Shown: positions 44,901-56,260 of the stretch, one piece after another
Position numbering within the stretch: position 1 is the first letter of the stretch
How the letters are laid out: each line of letters begins with the position of its first letter
Origin: Hemerocallis citrina
Taxonomy: Eukaryota; Streptophyta; Magnoliopsida; Asparagales; Asphodelaceae
NCBI GenBank assembly: GCA_017893485.1
Contig: CM030366.1
Coordinates: 204,529,326 to 204,593,325, forward strand
DNA: 64,000 bases
Reading direction: 5' to 3'
The notes under the pieces: model-generated
The model's database searches: none
Seen by the model: only the letters and a program-made list of their open reading frames with translations
What the model was told of the DNA's origin: nothing
Made by a program: the position numbers and the translations under genes

Positions 44901-45404
44901 TTCGGATCCTTCCACACTTAGAGCTTGAGTCAACTTGCTCGAACTTTCAGATTCTAAATCTAGGTAATAGAGCTTCCCGTGCCTAACCCCATAACCAATC
45001 GTCTTACGAGTCCGAATATCCTTAAACACACAATGAGAAGGCCAAAAGACTACAATACAATGTAAGGCAGTAGTTATTTGAGCTACGGATAATAGGTTGA
45101 AATTCAAGGATGGTACAACTAAGGCAGTATCTAAGGTTAGGTTATTTGTGAGATGTATGGTACCCTCGCCAGTAACAGTGGCAGGGTCACCATTGGCAGT
45201 GGACACAGTCGATCTAGTGGATGGTTAAAAATTTTGAACTTGTCTAGAAACAAAAGTCATATGGTCGGTAGCACCCGAATCAATTATCCATGCACTATTC
45301 TTAACAGAAGCAGAAATATTAAATACCTTACCATCATTACCTGCAGCTGTAACTAATGTAGAGGCGAGTCCAATATTCTTCTTAGCTCCATCAGTTTGTC
45401 CCAT
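41982..45404 (-). pseudogene. Copia polyprotein: protease, integrase, RT, RNase H, one in-frame stop
   Basis: The frame is open from about 45404 to the stop at 41982, apart from one TAA at 45225-45227. The aspartic protease motif DSGATDHMTF lies just upstream of that stop. Counting from 45206: the integrase zinc region starts WLWHRRLGH (~112-120) with CDVC (~143-146). The integrase catalytic residues are D173 (HSDVWGP), D236 (DNGGEY) and E272. A proline-rich linker (~470-530) leads to RT with DVKNAFLHGE (~671-680) and YVDDM (~757-761). RNase H has TDADWAG (~920-926), SSAEAEYRG and YCDSQAA. The stop splits protease from the rest. No gag zinc knuckle precedes it. Otherwise remarkably intact. 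Confidence 0.9.
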
Positions 45405-46113
45405 GGTAGCGGCACAAGAAAAGAACAGATCTGATCTTCAGCAAAACAGCAACAATCCAGCAAGGGATATCAGCAACACTAGTGGAGAGACAGCAGCAAC
45501 ACCGGTGACCAAAGCCGACGGCGGCGGCGACCAGGTGGCGGCGCTGGCGTCGACGGTGAACGACGCGTCGACGAGCGGCGTTGCGATTGGTCGACGGAAT
45601 CGGGAGCAAGGGGATCGGCAGGGTGTTTGTCGACTAATGTCGAGGAGAGAGAAGAAGGGGACAGGGGGGTCTGATGGCCTGGGCGAGGGCGGCGCTCGCC
45701 AAGGGGTGGCGCGACGGAAGCGGCGTCTGGTCGGGAGGAGCACGACGATTCTGGCGCTGCGCTGGTTGAGGAAGAAGCAAAAAAGAGGGTTTCAATCTGC
45801 TGTCAATGTCGAAGATGGAGGAGGGGGTTTCGGATCTGGTTATGGCGTCGAATAGAGGGCAGCGCCGGGAGGGGGGTCGCCGGAGGGTCAGAGATCTCGC
45901 CAGAGAAGAAGTACAGGGGATGGGTTCTAGGGATTTGGGCTGTTTGGGCGGGGAGAGAGAATAGGAGGACGGGGTGTCTTCTTTGGGGTTTTCGGCGACG
46001 GAATCTGACGGGATCGGAGTCGATGATCGGTGACGGGATCAACAACGGGATCAGATCAAAATGGAGGTGATCAGTCTCCTCTTCTTCGTCTTCAATTGGT
46101 TTAAATCTAATTT
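45405..46113 (-). other. GC-rich leader occupying the place of gag in the Copia element
   Basis: About 700 bases rich in G and C, with two minus-strand open frames (45438-45743 and 45803-46045) that are arginine/proline-rich and have no gag or zinc-knuckle features. The pol frame opens at MGQTDGAKKN (45404). A normal Copia gag needs roughly 750-1000 bases here. It may be an ancestral leader left after gag deletion, or captured DNA. Confidence 0.6.
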
Positions 46114-46126
46114 GGCTCTGATACCA
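46114..46126 (-). promoter_or_regulatory. primer-binding site (initiator tRNA-Met)
   Basis: TGGTATCAGAGCC on the minus strand immediately after the 5' LTR, the standard Copia primer site in plants. Confidence 0.9.
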
Positions 46127-46318
46127 TGAAGAAAATAATTTTGGGGAAAATTCTTATTCTTATTGTTATTCTTTATTCTTCACTGTATACATCTATATAT
46201 AAGGATTACATTCTTGGAGAAGAAGAAAAGAGATTGAGAGAAGATTGGGAAGAGGAGAGATTTGGAGAATCTGTTTCCTATATTAGGAAACAGAATATAC
46301 AATTACTGTATTTCAACA
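46127..46318 (-). mobile_element. 5' LTR of the Copia element
   Basis: 192 bp, same sequence as 41783-41974 with one difference seen. Followed by ACCAT (46319-46323). Confidence 0.9.
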
Positions 46319-46323
46319 ACCAT

Positions 46324-47245
46324 GACTAATTGAGGAGAGTTTGAAGAAATGTTCATGGTTTAATTAATGAAGTTTTCATTTTGAAGATAAAAAGAAAATC
46401 ATATGTGGATTGCTAGTTTAGGGGATCCGGATCGAGAACGAACCGTAAATCGATTTGCAAGATCCGGATCATGGTTCGGAGGGGGGGAGGGAGAACCCGG
46501 TAACACTGGTTTGTATCATCTTCAAATTATAAGAATTAGTGTGACAGAAATATTCCTTAATTTAAGTCAGCTAATTTCTTTTGATAAAATTTCAAGTCAT
46601 CTAATAGTTATTAATTTTGTATAGACAATACCTAATAAGAAGGGCTATTCAAATTTTAAAAGAGTAACCTCTCTGACTTTGTGAGCATCACCTCACTAAA
46701 CTGCAATTATTTCTCAAGTTGAATCTAACCTCATGTCTACATAAATCAGCATTGACAGTTAGCAGGTGGCAAGCTATATCAGTATTGATCATATTGTTAT
46801 GCATTTATGTAGTAATTTGTAGTAGTTGATTAATTTTCCAAAACATGAGATGTTATATTAAAAACTAAACTGGTATAGGGGTGATCCTATAGCGTAGGAG
46901 GAATTTTCCTCCTATGAGGCACTAAAATTCCAATCTCCGCAACCGATATTTATGACCCATACCGTTAAAGTTGATCTTCATACCATAAAACAGGAGTGAT
47001 GTAAAATCATTACGTTTGAAAAACGACCACTTAATGCATGGGAGAAACTTATTCAACTTTAATAATATTTCATCCTTGCATGTTTTGTGAAATGTTGAAC
47101 AGTTTGAATAGTGTGATCATGCATATTGGGTCGAGGGGGTAGGATTTTTAAGGGTGCCATATGCCACCTTTCCTTCTTCCAGTCTATATATTATGTTTAA
47201 TTTCTTTCCTTCCATGCATTTGGTGGGTATTAGTTCTTGATTTCT
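46324..47245. other. unannotated sequence
   Basis: The right part of the original insertion locus of the Copia element. No coding region or element recognised. Confidence 0.5.
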
Positions 47246-50200
47246 TTTTTTTTTTATTGAAAACGGTGGGCACTAGTCCCCCGCGCTTCATTAAAGATAT
47301 TTTAACTAAACAAACAACCAAGCAAGAGAGATGATATTCATGCGTCCCAATAGTGGGCCATGATACTCATTTCCCTACAAAATAGAGCACCCATCCCTTA
47401 CAGAGAAGTTCCCTCCCAAAAAATGAAATAATTACAAATGAAACAAGTAGTTCCGAAGACCGGACCATCCCCAAAAAGTGTAAGCTCCTCCACTCCTTCT
47501 TCAGATCATTCCCCACCTGTAATCCCTCCTTCCTCTTCATACTCCGCTTCATAGGTAAATATACTGATATCTGCATATAATTCTTTAACCTTCTTTGATG
47601 CTTCAGAACCTGCCGTTTGAGACCAGAATTTGATATTAGCAATAATAATAAATAAGAGTTGTTGGTGCATGATGTGTTTGTGCGTTGGCCTGAATATTCT
47701 ATTATTCCTTTCTAACCAAATCCCCCAACAAATTGTTGGTGCACCAATATCCCATATAACTATTTGGTCTTTACATACGTTATTGTCCCTTCAGACCCCC
47801 CCAGATGTCGTAAATCATCTCTGGAGATTGCCCGCCAATGCGTAGTCTGAGTAACAGGTCCCCCCAGATAGGCCTAGCATATTGACACTGAAAGAGAAGG
47901 TGATCTACCGATTCGCAATCCGGTTGGCACATAACACAAATTCCTGGCCCCTCCCACTTTCGCTTTGCCAAGTTAACCCGAGTAAGAATCGCTTTTCTAC
48001 TAGCCAGCCAATTGAAAATCTTCACCTTCAGTGGAACTTTCACCCTCCATATCCCATCATGTGTCCGCACGCCCCCATCGTTTAACCATTTGTAAGTGCC
48101 TTTGACTGGGAATCCACCTCCATTCCCTCCCGCCCAGGAGATCTTGTCTTCAATGACCTCCTCTGTCAGATTCCAATCCTGTAAAAAGTGGATAAGTCCC
48201 TCTTTTTGTCTTCTAGCCTCCATGCCCAGCCTCCTCGTTATTCTTGGCCTCCATTGTCCGTTTCTCCAGTTTCTTGCAACCCAGTCGTTTTTATCTGTCA
48301 TCATTCTGTAAATCTCTGGGAATCTTCTCCTAAGCCGAATTGGGTCGCACCACTTGTCCTTCCAGAAACATATAGTTTCCCCCTTTCCAATAGCAAATGT
48401 TGCCCCAGCCAAAAAGATGTCTCTGGTTCGCGTCACCCCTCGCCAGAACCCTGACATCGACGCCAAATTATTCGGTTTCCTATGCATGCAACCTTTCTTG
48501 ATGTAATTTTTCTCTATCAGAGTAGCCCATTTCACTTTTCCCTTAACTTTGAGTTTCCTCCACCATTTACAAAGGAGAGCTTGGTTCATTTGTCGAAGAT
48601 TTATCACCACCAGTCCACTGAATTCTTTTCATCTACAAACCACCCCCCCATCTAATAAGAGAGTAGCCTTTCCCATCCGCTCCCGCACCGTGCCAAAGAA
48701 AGCGTCTTCTAAGTTTGTCAATTCTTTCGATAACCCTAATTGGTATCTCGAAGAATGATATAAAATACAATGGAATGGCGCTAATGACTGAGTTTAGCAG
48801 CACAAGCCTTCCTCCCAAGGACAGCATCTTACACTTCCAACCCTCAAGTCTATTCGCTATTTTCTCGATAAGGTCGTTCCAATCAACCCTTCTAAGTTTG
48901 CCAGCACCAATTGGTAGACCCAAGTATTTAATCGGTAACGGTTGAATCAGGCAGTTAAGAATGGTTGCGATAGCAGTCCCTGCATTTCCCGTTTCTCCCA
49001 ATAAAGTGACGGTGCTTTTATGGAAGTTGACTTTCAACCCTGACCAATCTTCAAAAAGATATAATCCCCACTTCAGAAGTGTAGCCTGAGCAATGTCGCA
49101 TTCTCCAAAAATTAGTGTGTCGTCCACGTACTGAATGTTCATCACCGCGGATACCCCCCTCCGCATACCCAACCCATTAATAAGTCCCTTTTCTCTATCA
49201 GATCTATAAGACCGAAGCATCTTATGTAGCCCGTCTGAAACCATGGTGAAGAGCAGTGGTGACAGCGGGTCCACCTGTCTAAGCCCACGCCTGCACCTAA
49301 TTTCCTTACCTGGTTTCCCACTGACAATACCATAACCTTGGCCGTTCTTAACCAGGTCTGTATCCATCCGATCCACCAGTCCCCAAACCCTCGCTTATTG
49401 AGAATTTCCAGTAAATATTTCCATTCAACTTTGTCATAAGCTTTCTCGAAGTCCAGTTTAAGCATAAACCCCAGTTTGTTACGTTTCTTACAATCTTGGA
49501 TCACTTCCTGAACCAATGCCACTCCCTCTAGAATATCCTTTCCCACAATAAAGCCTGTTTGATAGTTCTCTATGATATCCCTGATCAGGGCTCTTAGTCG
49601 ATTAGCAAGAGTTTTTGTAGTAATCTTTACCGAATAGTTGATCAAACTGATTGGCCTAAAGTCCCCTATTCCTGTGGCCTCCTTTTTCTTAGGTATTAAA
49701 CAGACGTTGGCATAGTTCAGCCTACTCAAATCTAGCATCCCCTCTTAGAAAGCATTCATGATGTCCATGATATCCCTTTTCAGAATTTCCCAGGATTGCT
49801 TGTAGAAGAAAACCGAAAACCCGTCTAGTCCTGGAGCCTTATCCTGGCCCATTCCCCAAATCGCCCTTTTGACTTCCTCCATGGTGAACGGGTCTTCTAG
49901 TGCAGTTACGTTGCCCTGAACAGCCGGCATTAGAGGTTCCCGGAGATTTTCTAGCTGACTCGCACATACCCTCCCTGCTATTCCCGAATAGATTCTTGAA
50001 ATTCTCATGAATGCGCATTTTGATTTGACGTTCCTCTGAGGTTTTGAGTCCGTCAATTTCCAAGGAGTGAATGAAATTGTTTCTGCGACGCATGCTTGCG
50101 ATTTTGTGGAAGAATTTAGTGTTAGCATCCTCTTTTGAAAGCCATTTAATCCTTGACCTTTGATGCCACATTATTTCTTCCCTGTTATAAATCTCCAAGA

Positions 50201-50970
50201 TCTGCTGCCAACATAATGTTAATCTCCCAAATTGATTGTCATCCCGGCCATCTACTTCCTCCTTCTTTTCCAGTTCCTCAATTTCCTTCAACGTTGATTC
50301 CTTCCTCCGTAGAACGTTCCCAAACGTTAGGCGATTCCACTTTTTTAGCCCTCTTCTTAGTGTAGCCAATTTCCTAACTAGCCTTGTTGCTGGATCAACG
50401 TGGACAATACCTCCTTCCCAGCTGGACTTCACCAACTCATGACATTCCTTATGAGTCAACCACATTTTTTCAAAGCGGAGGATTTTGTAATGTCGCCTCT
50501 CCTTTTCTCCCGTGCTTATGATGATTGGTACATGATCAGATGTGTTTCGGATGCAAGATCTGGACATCACCCACGGAAATTTTGTCTCCCATTCCGTAGA
50601 CACCAGAATTCGGTCTAGTTTGGCCAGAATAGGATTCCTCCTCCGATTAGACCATGTATATCTACGATCATTGACAGAAATTTCCATCAACATCAGATTG
50701 GAAATGACTTAGATGAACTTAGTACGGTCGTGACCGTTACCCATCCCTCCACTTCTTTCATGTGTGTGTCTGACTATATTAAAATCACCACCTAGCATCC
50801 ATGGCAAGCTCCACTTCCCCCTGATGTGATGTAGTTCATCCCAGAATTCCTGTCTCTGGCTTCTATCATTTGGACTATACACCACCGTGATGACCTGTTT
50901 CCAGCCGTCCCTCCTATGAATCCGAAAATCACGCCTAATTTGGGGGAAAGTAAATTTGCTGGCTGTTACA
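47246..50970 (-). pseudogene. 5'-truncated L1-type LINE, ORF2 with endonuclease, RT and zf-RVT, many frameshifts
   Basis: Read on the minus strand from about 50970. Endonuclease C-terminal half: VVYSPND, GGDFN (about 50805), then YTWSNRR and TSDHVPI (50520-50670). A long RNA-binding/linker follows. The RT domain has VCLIPKK, FRPISLINYSVKI and SNRLR-like motifs (49600-49720), LKLDFEKAYDKV (about 49440-49475) and QYVDDTLIF (about 49110-49140). The zf-RVT reads CVMCQPDCESVDHLLFQC (about 47890-47945). The 3' UTR ends TTAATGAAGCGCGGGGGACT...CAATA with an A-tail (47247-47258 as T on plus). Frame changes and stops near 50130, 49740, 49260, 48620 and 47700 make it dead. ORF1 and the endonuclease N terminus are missing. 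Confidence 0.9.
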
Positions 50971-51839
50971 ATACATATGTAAACACAAATTGTGAATTAT
51001 TTCCATAGCAATTCTTTATTATAGATAACAAAAGTATCACATCCTAAAGCGATTAGCAAGTTGTATAACTAAGATAACCATTTTAAATCTATAACTGATC
51101 AATCTCCCTTATATTATGAATTTATCGTTTGATTTAGGCTTGAAATCCATTAAACTGACTCAATTTTAAATCCAAAATAAATTTATTGAACCAAATATTC
51201 ACCAACTTTTTCAGTGCATAATAAAGCAGTCAATTATCCAAAACAAAAAAAACAAAACCAAAAAAAAAAACAAAAAAAACTGAAGTAGTTAATTAATATA
51301 CAGCTGAACATATTGCCATACCACCTTTATAAAACATACTTATTAGTTTATGGCAGATTCTAATGTTTTGAATTAATGCATCTTAAGCTTAGATCAGTTG
51401 CTTCTAAATCATGAGGGGATTTGCATTAAAGGCTTGGCCTTCTCTTCAAGCAGTGAGTCAACATTGTAATAGTAATTGGTGTTCAACTTATTTGCTATGG
51501 GACAAGAATTAGAAAGGGAAGAGGGGGAGGGGCCTTCTTCTTCCTGAAGTTGGCTCTATTGCCCCATCAGAAAAACTTTTTGCTAAGTTTCCATTTTCAT
51601 ATGGCTCTGATACTGTAGAAAAAAAAGAAACTCACAGTGGCATGTTTTATATTAATTTTGACCACTACTAGTCATAGCTGTCATAATGTCAAAAACACTG
51701 TTGAAATATATGTTTCTGCCTTATGCAAACAGTTTACATGTACCGCTAGAATACACCATAGAAAGAAAAGCAAAGTAAACTCTTTCTAGTTATGGAAAAT
51801 TTTGATTATTTACTAATAGTACCTAAAAAATACTGCAAC
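50971..51839. other. unannotated AT-rich sequence
   Basis: Includes an A-rich run (51241-51280) and, at 51603-51614, GGCTCTGATAC, the minus-strand Copia primer motif followed by GTAGAAAAAAAAG. The latter is perhaps a decayed LTR edge, but there is no LTR pair. Confidence 0.4.
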
Positions 51840-52380
51840 TATGGTAGTTATATTATGTTGGGCACATTAAACATAGCTTGAAATTTGTGCAGAAGGCCAA
51901 AAGAGTAGAATGGTGTTATTCTGAAAACAGGAAGTATTAGTTCGCCTAGTAAAGTTCACTGTGTGATTGTAGGACTTCCAAAGGTTGTTTTGTTCAAATT
52001 GAATTCTGAAGGTCCATTTGTTTATACTTAATCTAATTGGATCAGGTGAAACTTTGCATCTTTTTAGTTACAGGAGTTACGTAAACTCTTCTATTTCTGT
52101 GGTAGCACCTAATTACTCCAACGATGACAATTGTATAATGTTGAATCATTACACACAGTTTGAAATTTCTGCAGATAGCCAAAAGAGTAGTAATGTACTA
52201 ATCTGTGATTCTGGAAAAACAATCAAAGTATAGTTGCGCTATTCGATTCGAGGACCTTTTCTTCAAACTGCAGTTAATACCTAATCTGATTGGATCAGGA
52301 TTATAATACCTAGTCTGAAGGACCCAAGACTGGGGCAAACTTTGGATCTTTGCTCATGTCAATTATTGCTGCTGTAGGGT
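51840..52380 (+). repeat. decayed ~280-bp tandem duplication
   Basis: TTGAAATTTSTGCAGAWRGC and CCAAAAGAGTAG occur at about 51879-51910 and 52159-52190. TAATCTRATTGGATCAGG occurs at about 52027 and 52281. CAAACTTTG.ATCTTT follows each. No coding frame is preserved. Confidence 0.6.
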
Positions 52381-52920
52381 ACCATGAGGTACAATAATCC
52401 CTGTACTTTCTTTAATGTAGGGATGTAAACTTCTCTTAAACCCATAGTTGTAAGCTTGGGGTAGTAGGATGTATCTGTCTTCGTAGGATTTAGTGTTTCT
52501 TGTGCGCAATTTACTAATTGTTTCTATTTTGTATTTGTGTTACAATCCATAATTTCTCCCCTAATTGGAGTAATTAAAATCCTATTTCCGACTTTGTCTT
52601 CGCCTATCCTTATCAAAACAAATCGATTTCGAATGAACAGAAATGTGATAAGATACAAATGCATAGAAATTCTGTTAATACCAGAACTCCATCCGTCTTG
52701 CCTTTTGAGTCTTCTTCCTGTGGCTTGACCATGACTGCAAAGTACACATCATAAGGTTATCTGTCGAGACTCTGATTAGATGAAATCAAGCTTAATAAGT
52801 GGGTTAGGTTTGTCCAAGATATTTTTCTCAGGCGGTTTAATCTTTTACTGATATTTCTTAGTCATGCCTAATCCTGGTTAAACTCGAACTTCTTCAAGTG
52901 CTACTTCCCTCTCTACTTAC
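52381..52920. other. unannotated sequence
   Basis: No coding region or repeat recognised. Confidence 0.5.
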
Positions 52921-52924
52921 TTTG

Positions 52925-53110
52925 ATGCCAATGTTGTTTTTTTTAAATCATCAAAGGACGGTTGAATGTCCCCTACGTTTCATTAAAAATAATTTAACAA
53001 AACATACAATAAAAAATATGACTTATGAAGTTCAGATCCGAACAAGTTGGGTCCTTAAACTCATACTCCAACTAACGGCCAAAAAATACAACCAAATCCA
53101 ATCCTAGTGA
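52925..53110 (-). mobile_element. possible LINE 3' end remnant
   Basis: Minus strand TTAATGAAACGTAGGGGACATTCAACCGTCC followed by an A-run (TTTTTTTT at 52937-52944 on plus) resembles the 3' end of the L1 at 47246-47310. The upstream part is not recognisable. Confidence 0.35.
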
Positions 53111-53661
53111 TCGGCCGACCTCGCCATAGCCAAATTCTCGTGCCAATTTGAACTCATCCTCTCTCTCATTCCCTTACACTGTTTGTCCTTGCTCGCAACA
53201 ACACCTTCGTCGCCCCAATAATAACCCCTACATCAACTCTAAGCACCATCTGACAGACACCGCAGGCACTCCACCAATCTGATAACTCCCTATACAGATT
53301 GAGTCCTCGTTTTCAACCCCTCGCTTGACCCTCGTTGACTCTCACCGTCACCTCGCAACAAAGGTCATCCTTGCCCAGGATGGCCCAACAAACGCCATTT
53401 CTCCCTCTAAGCCCCCAGACGTGAGAGAGACCGTAAGCACCCATCACTTTGACCTCAATAGGTCAAAGTAGAGCCTAAACTATAAAATTGTCTAACTGTC
53501 CCCCTACACCAACTATGATACATTTCGTTGCTATTTGTAAATCGATTGTGATTTGGATATTAGGGACTCCTCAACGTCGATTCAAATTTCAAAAATCAAC
53601 GTCCACGCAACAAAAAAAAAAATTGACAGCATTGAAACATAAAAAGCACGAATGTGCCATG
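53111..53661. other. unannotated sequence
   Basis: C-rich sequence with no preserved frame and no recognised motif. Confidence 0.5.
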
Positions 53662-53664
53662 TAA

Positions 53665-54250
53665 GACCATCTCCAACCATGCTAGCCATCTTTCAATTTT
53701 AGCCAAAATAGCTAATATAAAGACAAAAGTATGCTCCAACGGGACTAGCCAAACCACTCGCCAAAATAGATTTCTAATATTCACTCGCCAGATCTGGCAT
53801 GTACCGCTCGCTAAACTTCTTCCCAAAACCACAAAATTGCGAAATTGCGAAATTGCAAAATCAATCGCAAAAATTGCGAAATCAATTGCAAAAATTGCAA
53901 AATCAATCTCGAAAATTGCAAAATCAATCGCAAAAATTGCAAAATCAATCACAAAAATTGCAGAATTGCGACATTTATATTTTTGTTGGAGCAGAATCTC
54001 GGAAATCAATCGCGAAAATTGCGAAATTTTATTTTTGGGCTTTGAAATTTTATTTTGTATTGGGATTTTTAATGGGCTTTTATTTAAAAAATTTATTTTA
54101 TTTAATTTTGGACTTTAAATTATTAATGGTTATTCAAAATAGATAGCATGATTGGAGTGGAGATTTTTTTCGCTAGCCAAATTATCCATTTGTTATCTAT
54201 TTTGGCTATTTTAGTTAGCCAAAACAGCTAATGTACGATTGGAGATGGTC
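53665..54250. mobile_element. 586-bp MITE with GACCATCTCCAAYC termini
   Basis: The left end is GACCATCTCCAACCATGCTA. The right end on the minus strand is GACCATCTCCAATCGTACAT. Both are followed inward by TAGC(C/T) and AAAATAGCTAA-type sequence. The flanks are TAA (53662-53664) and TCA (54251-54253), compatible with a mutated 3-bp TNA duplication. Its size and ends resemble the element at 13793-14379. The interior holds a 20-bp tandem repeat. Confidence 0.65.
53835..54030 (+). repeat. ~20-bp tandem repeat (AAAATTGCRAAATCAATCGC)
   Basis: About eight units of AAATTGC(A/G)AAATCAAT(C/T) inside the MITE. Apparent coding frames through it are just the repeat. Confidence 0.85.
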
Positions 54251-54251
54251 T

Positions 54252-54745
54252 CAGAAGTTTTAGTTGTCCTCATTAGTCATTAGAGACGCTATCCAAGTGT
54301 CCTTCTACCTTCTTTTAGTAAAATTTGGACGTAATAACGTCATCCTGTGTCTACATACCTCACAATCTAGAAACACTTACATATATATATATATATCATC
54401 TATATAACGGACACATGCCACTCACTCGCTACTTAGAAGATCTGGCCAGTTAGACCGACACGTGGATGCACACCATTTGGAGAATGTGACCATGTAAGGA
54501 AGTTTTGATTGTCCTGAATTAGAGAAATTGGGTGTAATTTTGTTTTGTCTGTTTGGCTATCTCAGCCGTTATATATGCAAGTGTCTTTGTACCGTGTTTG
54601 AGTAAACTTTGGATGTAGTATCGTCCTATATCCTGCTATCTAGTAACGTTCCTATATCGACCAAATAACGGGCACGTGCTATGCACTTGTTTCTTAGTAG
54701 ATTTTCCCAGCTAGACGGACATGCATGTGGAGTTCCTGTTAAATT
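54252..54745 (+). repeat. decayed ~285-bp tandem duplication
   Basis: GGAAGTTTTRATTGTCCT-like, AAGTGTCYTTSTACC and TTTGGA(C/T)GTA(A/G)TA blocks recur about 285 bases apart. Further shared blocks are AACGG(A/G)CAC(A/G)TGC and AGCTAGACGGACAT-like (about 54255-54465 and 54505-54735). A TA run lies at 54381-54396. Confidence 0.6.
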
Positions 54746-55272
54746 AAAGTTAAGATTTGAATATCATATCTTATGCTAAAAAGATTGGCCTGCTCAAAAT
54801 TTCTTTATAATATTAATCATCTAAGAAAGTGTGATATTAGAGAGGGGTTAGAAGGCTAATTAGACAGACCTCCAGTACTTATAACTTATAAGGTAGAGAC
54901 GTCGATAACGATCAATCATGCTGTGCTATATTTATAATCACAAAGGGAAAAAGGAAGATTACGCGAGAGAGAGAGAGAGAGAGAAGGGGAAAGAACGAGG
55001 AGAAAAAGATATATTAATTATCTTTGTCTAAGATTCCTTTATGCCAACTTTCCATCTTCTATCACTTTCAGTGATAAGCTAATCTCTAACACGCGAAAAT
55101 TGGTCTATGTATTATTATATCCTCAGTTTGTGTTGTTTTCCTGAGAAGATAAGTGAATCAGGGTGACTCCATTCTTGAAAGATCTATTACTGAAATATCT
55201 ATCATCCTGTTTCTTGAAACTAAAATATTCATGTGAGATTAAAAATTTCCTGAATCCGATATATATAATTAT
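54746..55272. other. unannotated sequence
   Basis: A GA run at 54966-54981. Otherwise no features. Confidence 0.5.
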
Positions 55273-55830
55273 TGATATGGGTAAAAATAGAACAAAATCG
55301 GGACCGTTCAAATTTGACATGAATCTTAAAGTTCTCGGAGGTAAAACGGTAAATTTCACTAAAAACGAATTCGTAAACGGCAGTTGGGCCTCTTTCGAGC
55401 CTAACAACTCGAAGGACTTGTCGAACTTCGTTGTCATAACAGCTCAATGCGGAGAAGTTCACGATTATCTAAAAACCATTTTAAATCAATAAAAGACGGT
55501 TCAAAAACCATATTTATTAACAAGAGAAGAGTCATAATTCTATCTCCACAACCACTTCTATCTCTTAATGAAGAAGAAGAAAGTCAACCAACCCTATCTC
55601 TTGAACAAAAGAAGGATGACCGACCCTATGTCTTCATCAAAAACACTGGGAAGTAGAGATAAATCATTATCTTGAAACTGATCACCAGAGAAGCAAGTAG
55701 TCAGTATTTTGTCACTAAAAACTCTCATATATTTTCTGAGTTCTAACTTGACCGTCGAAGGGTTCATTGTCGGAGCCAACCCCGGTGTTTCAGACTCACA
55801 CTAGTGAATCGGAACAATCATCACCATCTA
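55273..55830 (+). mobile_element. decayed LTR, apparently solo, related to the LTR of Gypsy element A
   Basis: It starts TGATATGGGTAAAAATAG and aligns with 4068 onward (TGATATGGCTAAAAATGG), sharing AAATCGG(G/A)ACCGT, then GAATCT(T/C)(A/G)AAG and GGTAAAACGGTAA. Near the far end GACCGTCGAAGGG...GTCGGAGCCAACCCCGGTG (55751-55790) matches the U5 block of element A at 4511-4550. No purine tract or internal region accompanies it. The right border is approximate. Confidence 0.65.
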
Positions 55831-56057
55831 GATCAGATCTAACGGTTCAAACGAGTCAAATTCAGGAGTCAAGTTTAATTGGAAATAGTGAATATCGGCG
55901 AAGACTAAAAGGTGAGTTATTTTATTGTTTCTAAAAGAACTCACAACATATGTTTGCTCCTACAGTGAAAAAAACAGCACCTATTACCATCTGCATTTGT
56001 AGTGATTAGCTTACCAGTTTTAGTTTAATCAGGGAAAATTAAAAATTAAACGCAAGT
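55831..56057. other. unannotated sequence
   Basis: Between the decayed LTR and the inverted IDL fragment. Nothing recognised. Confidence 0.5.
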
Positions 56058-56213
56058 CATTGCACGTCGAAGGGAGAATGCCTGCAACAATCAAGAACAA
56101 GAAAAGAAGAGGATGAAGGGCTTTAGAGCCATAGAGAGGGGAAGAAATTCTTGCTATTTTTTTCCTTTCTTTCTTGCTTGTTACTCTACTGCTTCCCTTT
56201 CCTTTTCTATATA
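56058..56213 (-). pseudogene. truncated inverted copy of the IDL gene 5' end
   Basis: The minus strand from 56213 to 56058 aligns with 57349-57510 of the IDL gene: TATATA...AAAG, then GCAGTAGAGTAAC, a 5' UTR with AATAGCAAGAATTTCTT, ATGGCTCTAAA (start at 56132), a signal-peptide region and GCAGGCATTCTCCC. A small deletion in the signal-peptide codons shifts the frame to an early stop. Homology ends around the codon for Asp25 (56058). Its upstream side is cut at the TATA region by a Helitron terminus. It cannot encode the peptide. Confidence 0.8.
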
Positions 56214-56260
56214 CTAGTACTTTACACGTGCGAGTGCGATGCACGTCTTTATAAATATAT
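56214..56260 (-). mobile_element. Helitron 3' terminus next to the IDL copy
   Basis: Minus strand ends CTAG with T beyond (56214-56217; 56213 on plus is A). Eight bases inside is the stem ACGTGC-gagtgcgat-GCACGT (56226-56246). This fits the Helitron 3' signature (hairpin then CTRR at a T). The body runs rightward; the 5' end was not located, so the element length is unknown. Confidence 0.55.

Larger units (their letters stand above)
41783..46318 (-). mobile_element. young Ty1/Copia retrotransposon, pol present, gag missing
   Basis: LTRs 41783-41974 and 46127-46318 (192 bp each) differ at one base that I can see (GGGAAAAA against GGGGAAAA near 41801/46145), and ACCAT flanks both. The primer site TGGTATCAGAGCC (minus strand, 46114-46126), complementary to initiator tRNA-Met, lies next to the 5' LTR. 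A purine tract (AACTTGAGGAGGAG) adjoins the 3' LTR. Protease to RNase H are in one frame except for a single stop. No gag is recognisable between 45405 and 46113. Confidence 0.9.

Noticed and set aside
51603..51625. Copia primer-site-like GGCTCTGATAC near 51603
   Set aside because: No LTR pair, pol or purine tract nearby; a bare 11-base match is weak.
53654..54118. 154-codon open frame rich in AKSIAKI repeats
   Set aside because: It is the 20-bp minisatellite of the MITE read in frame.
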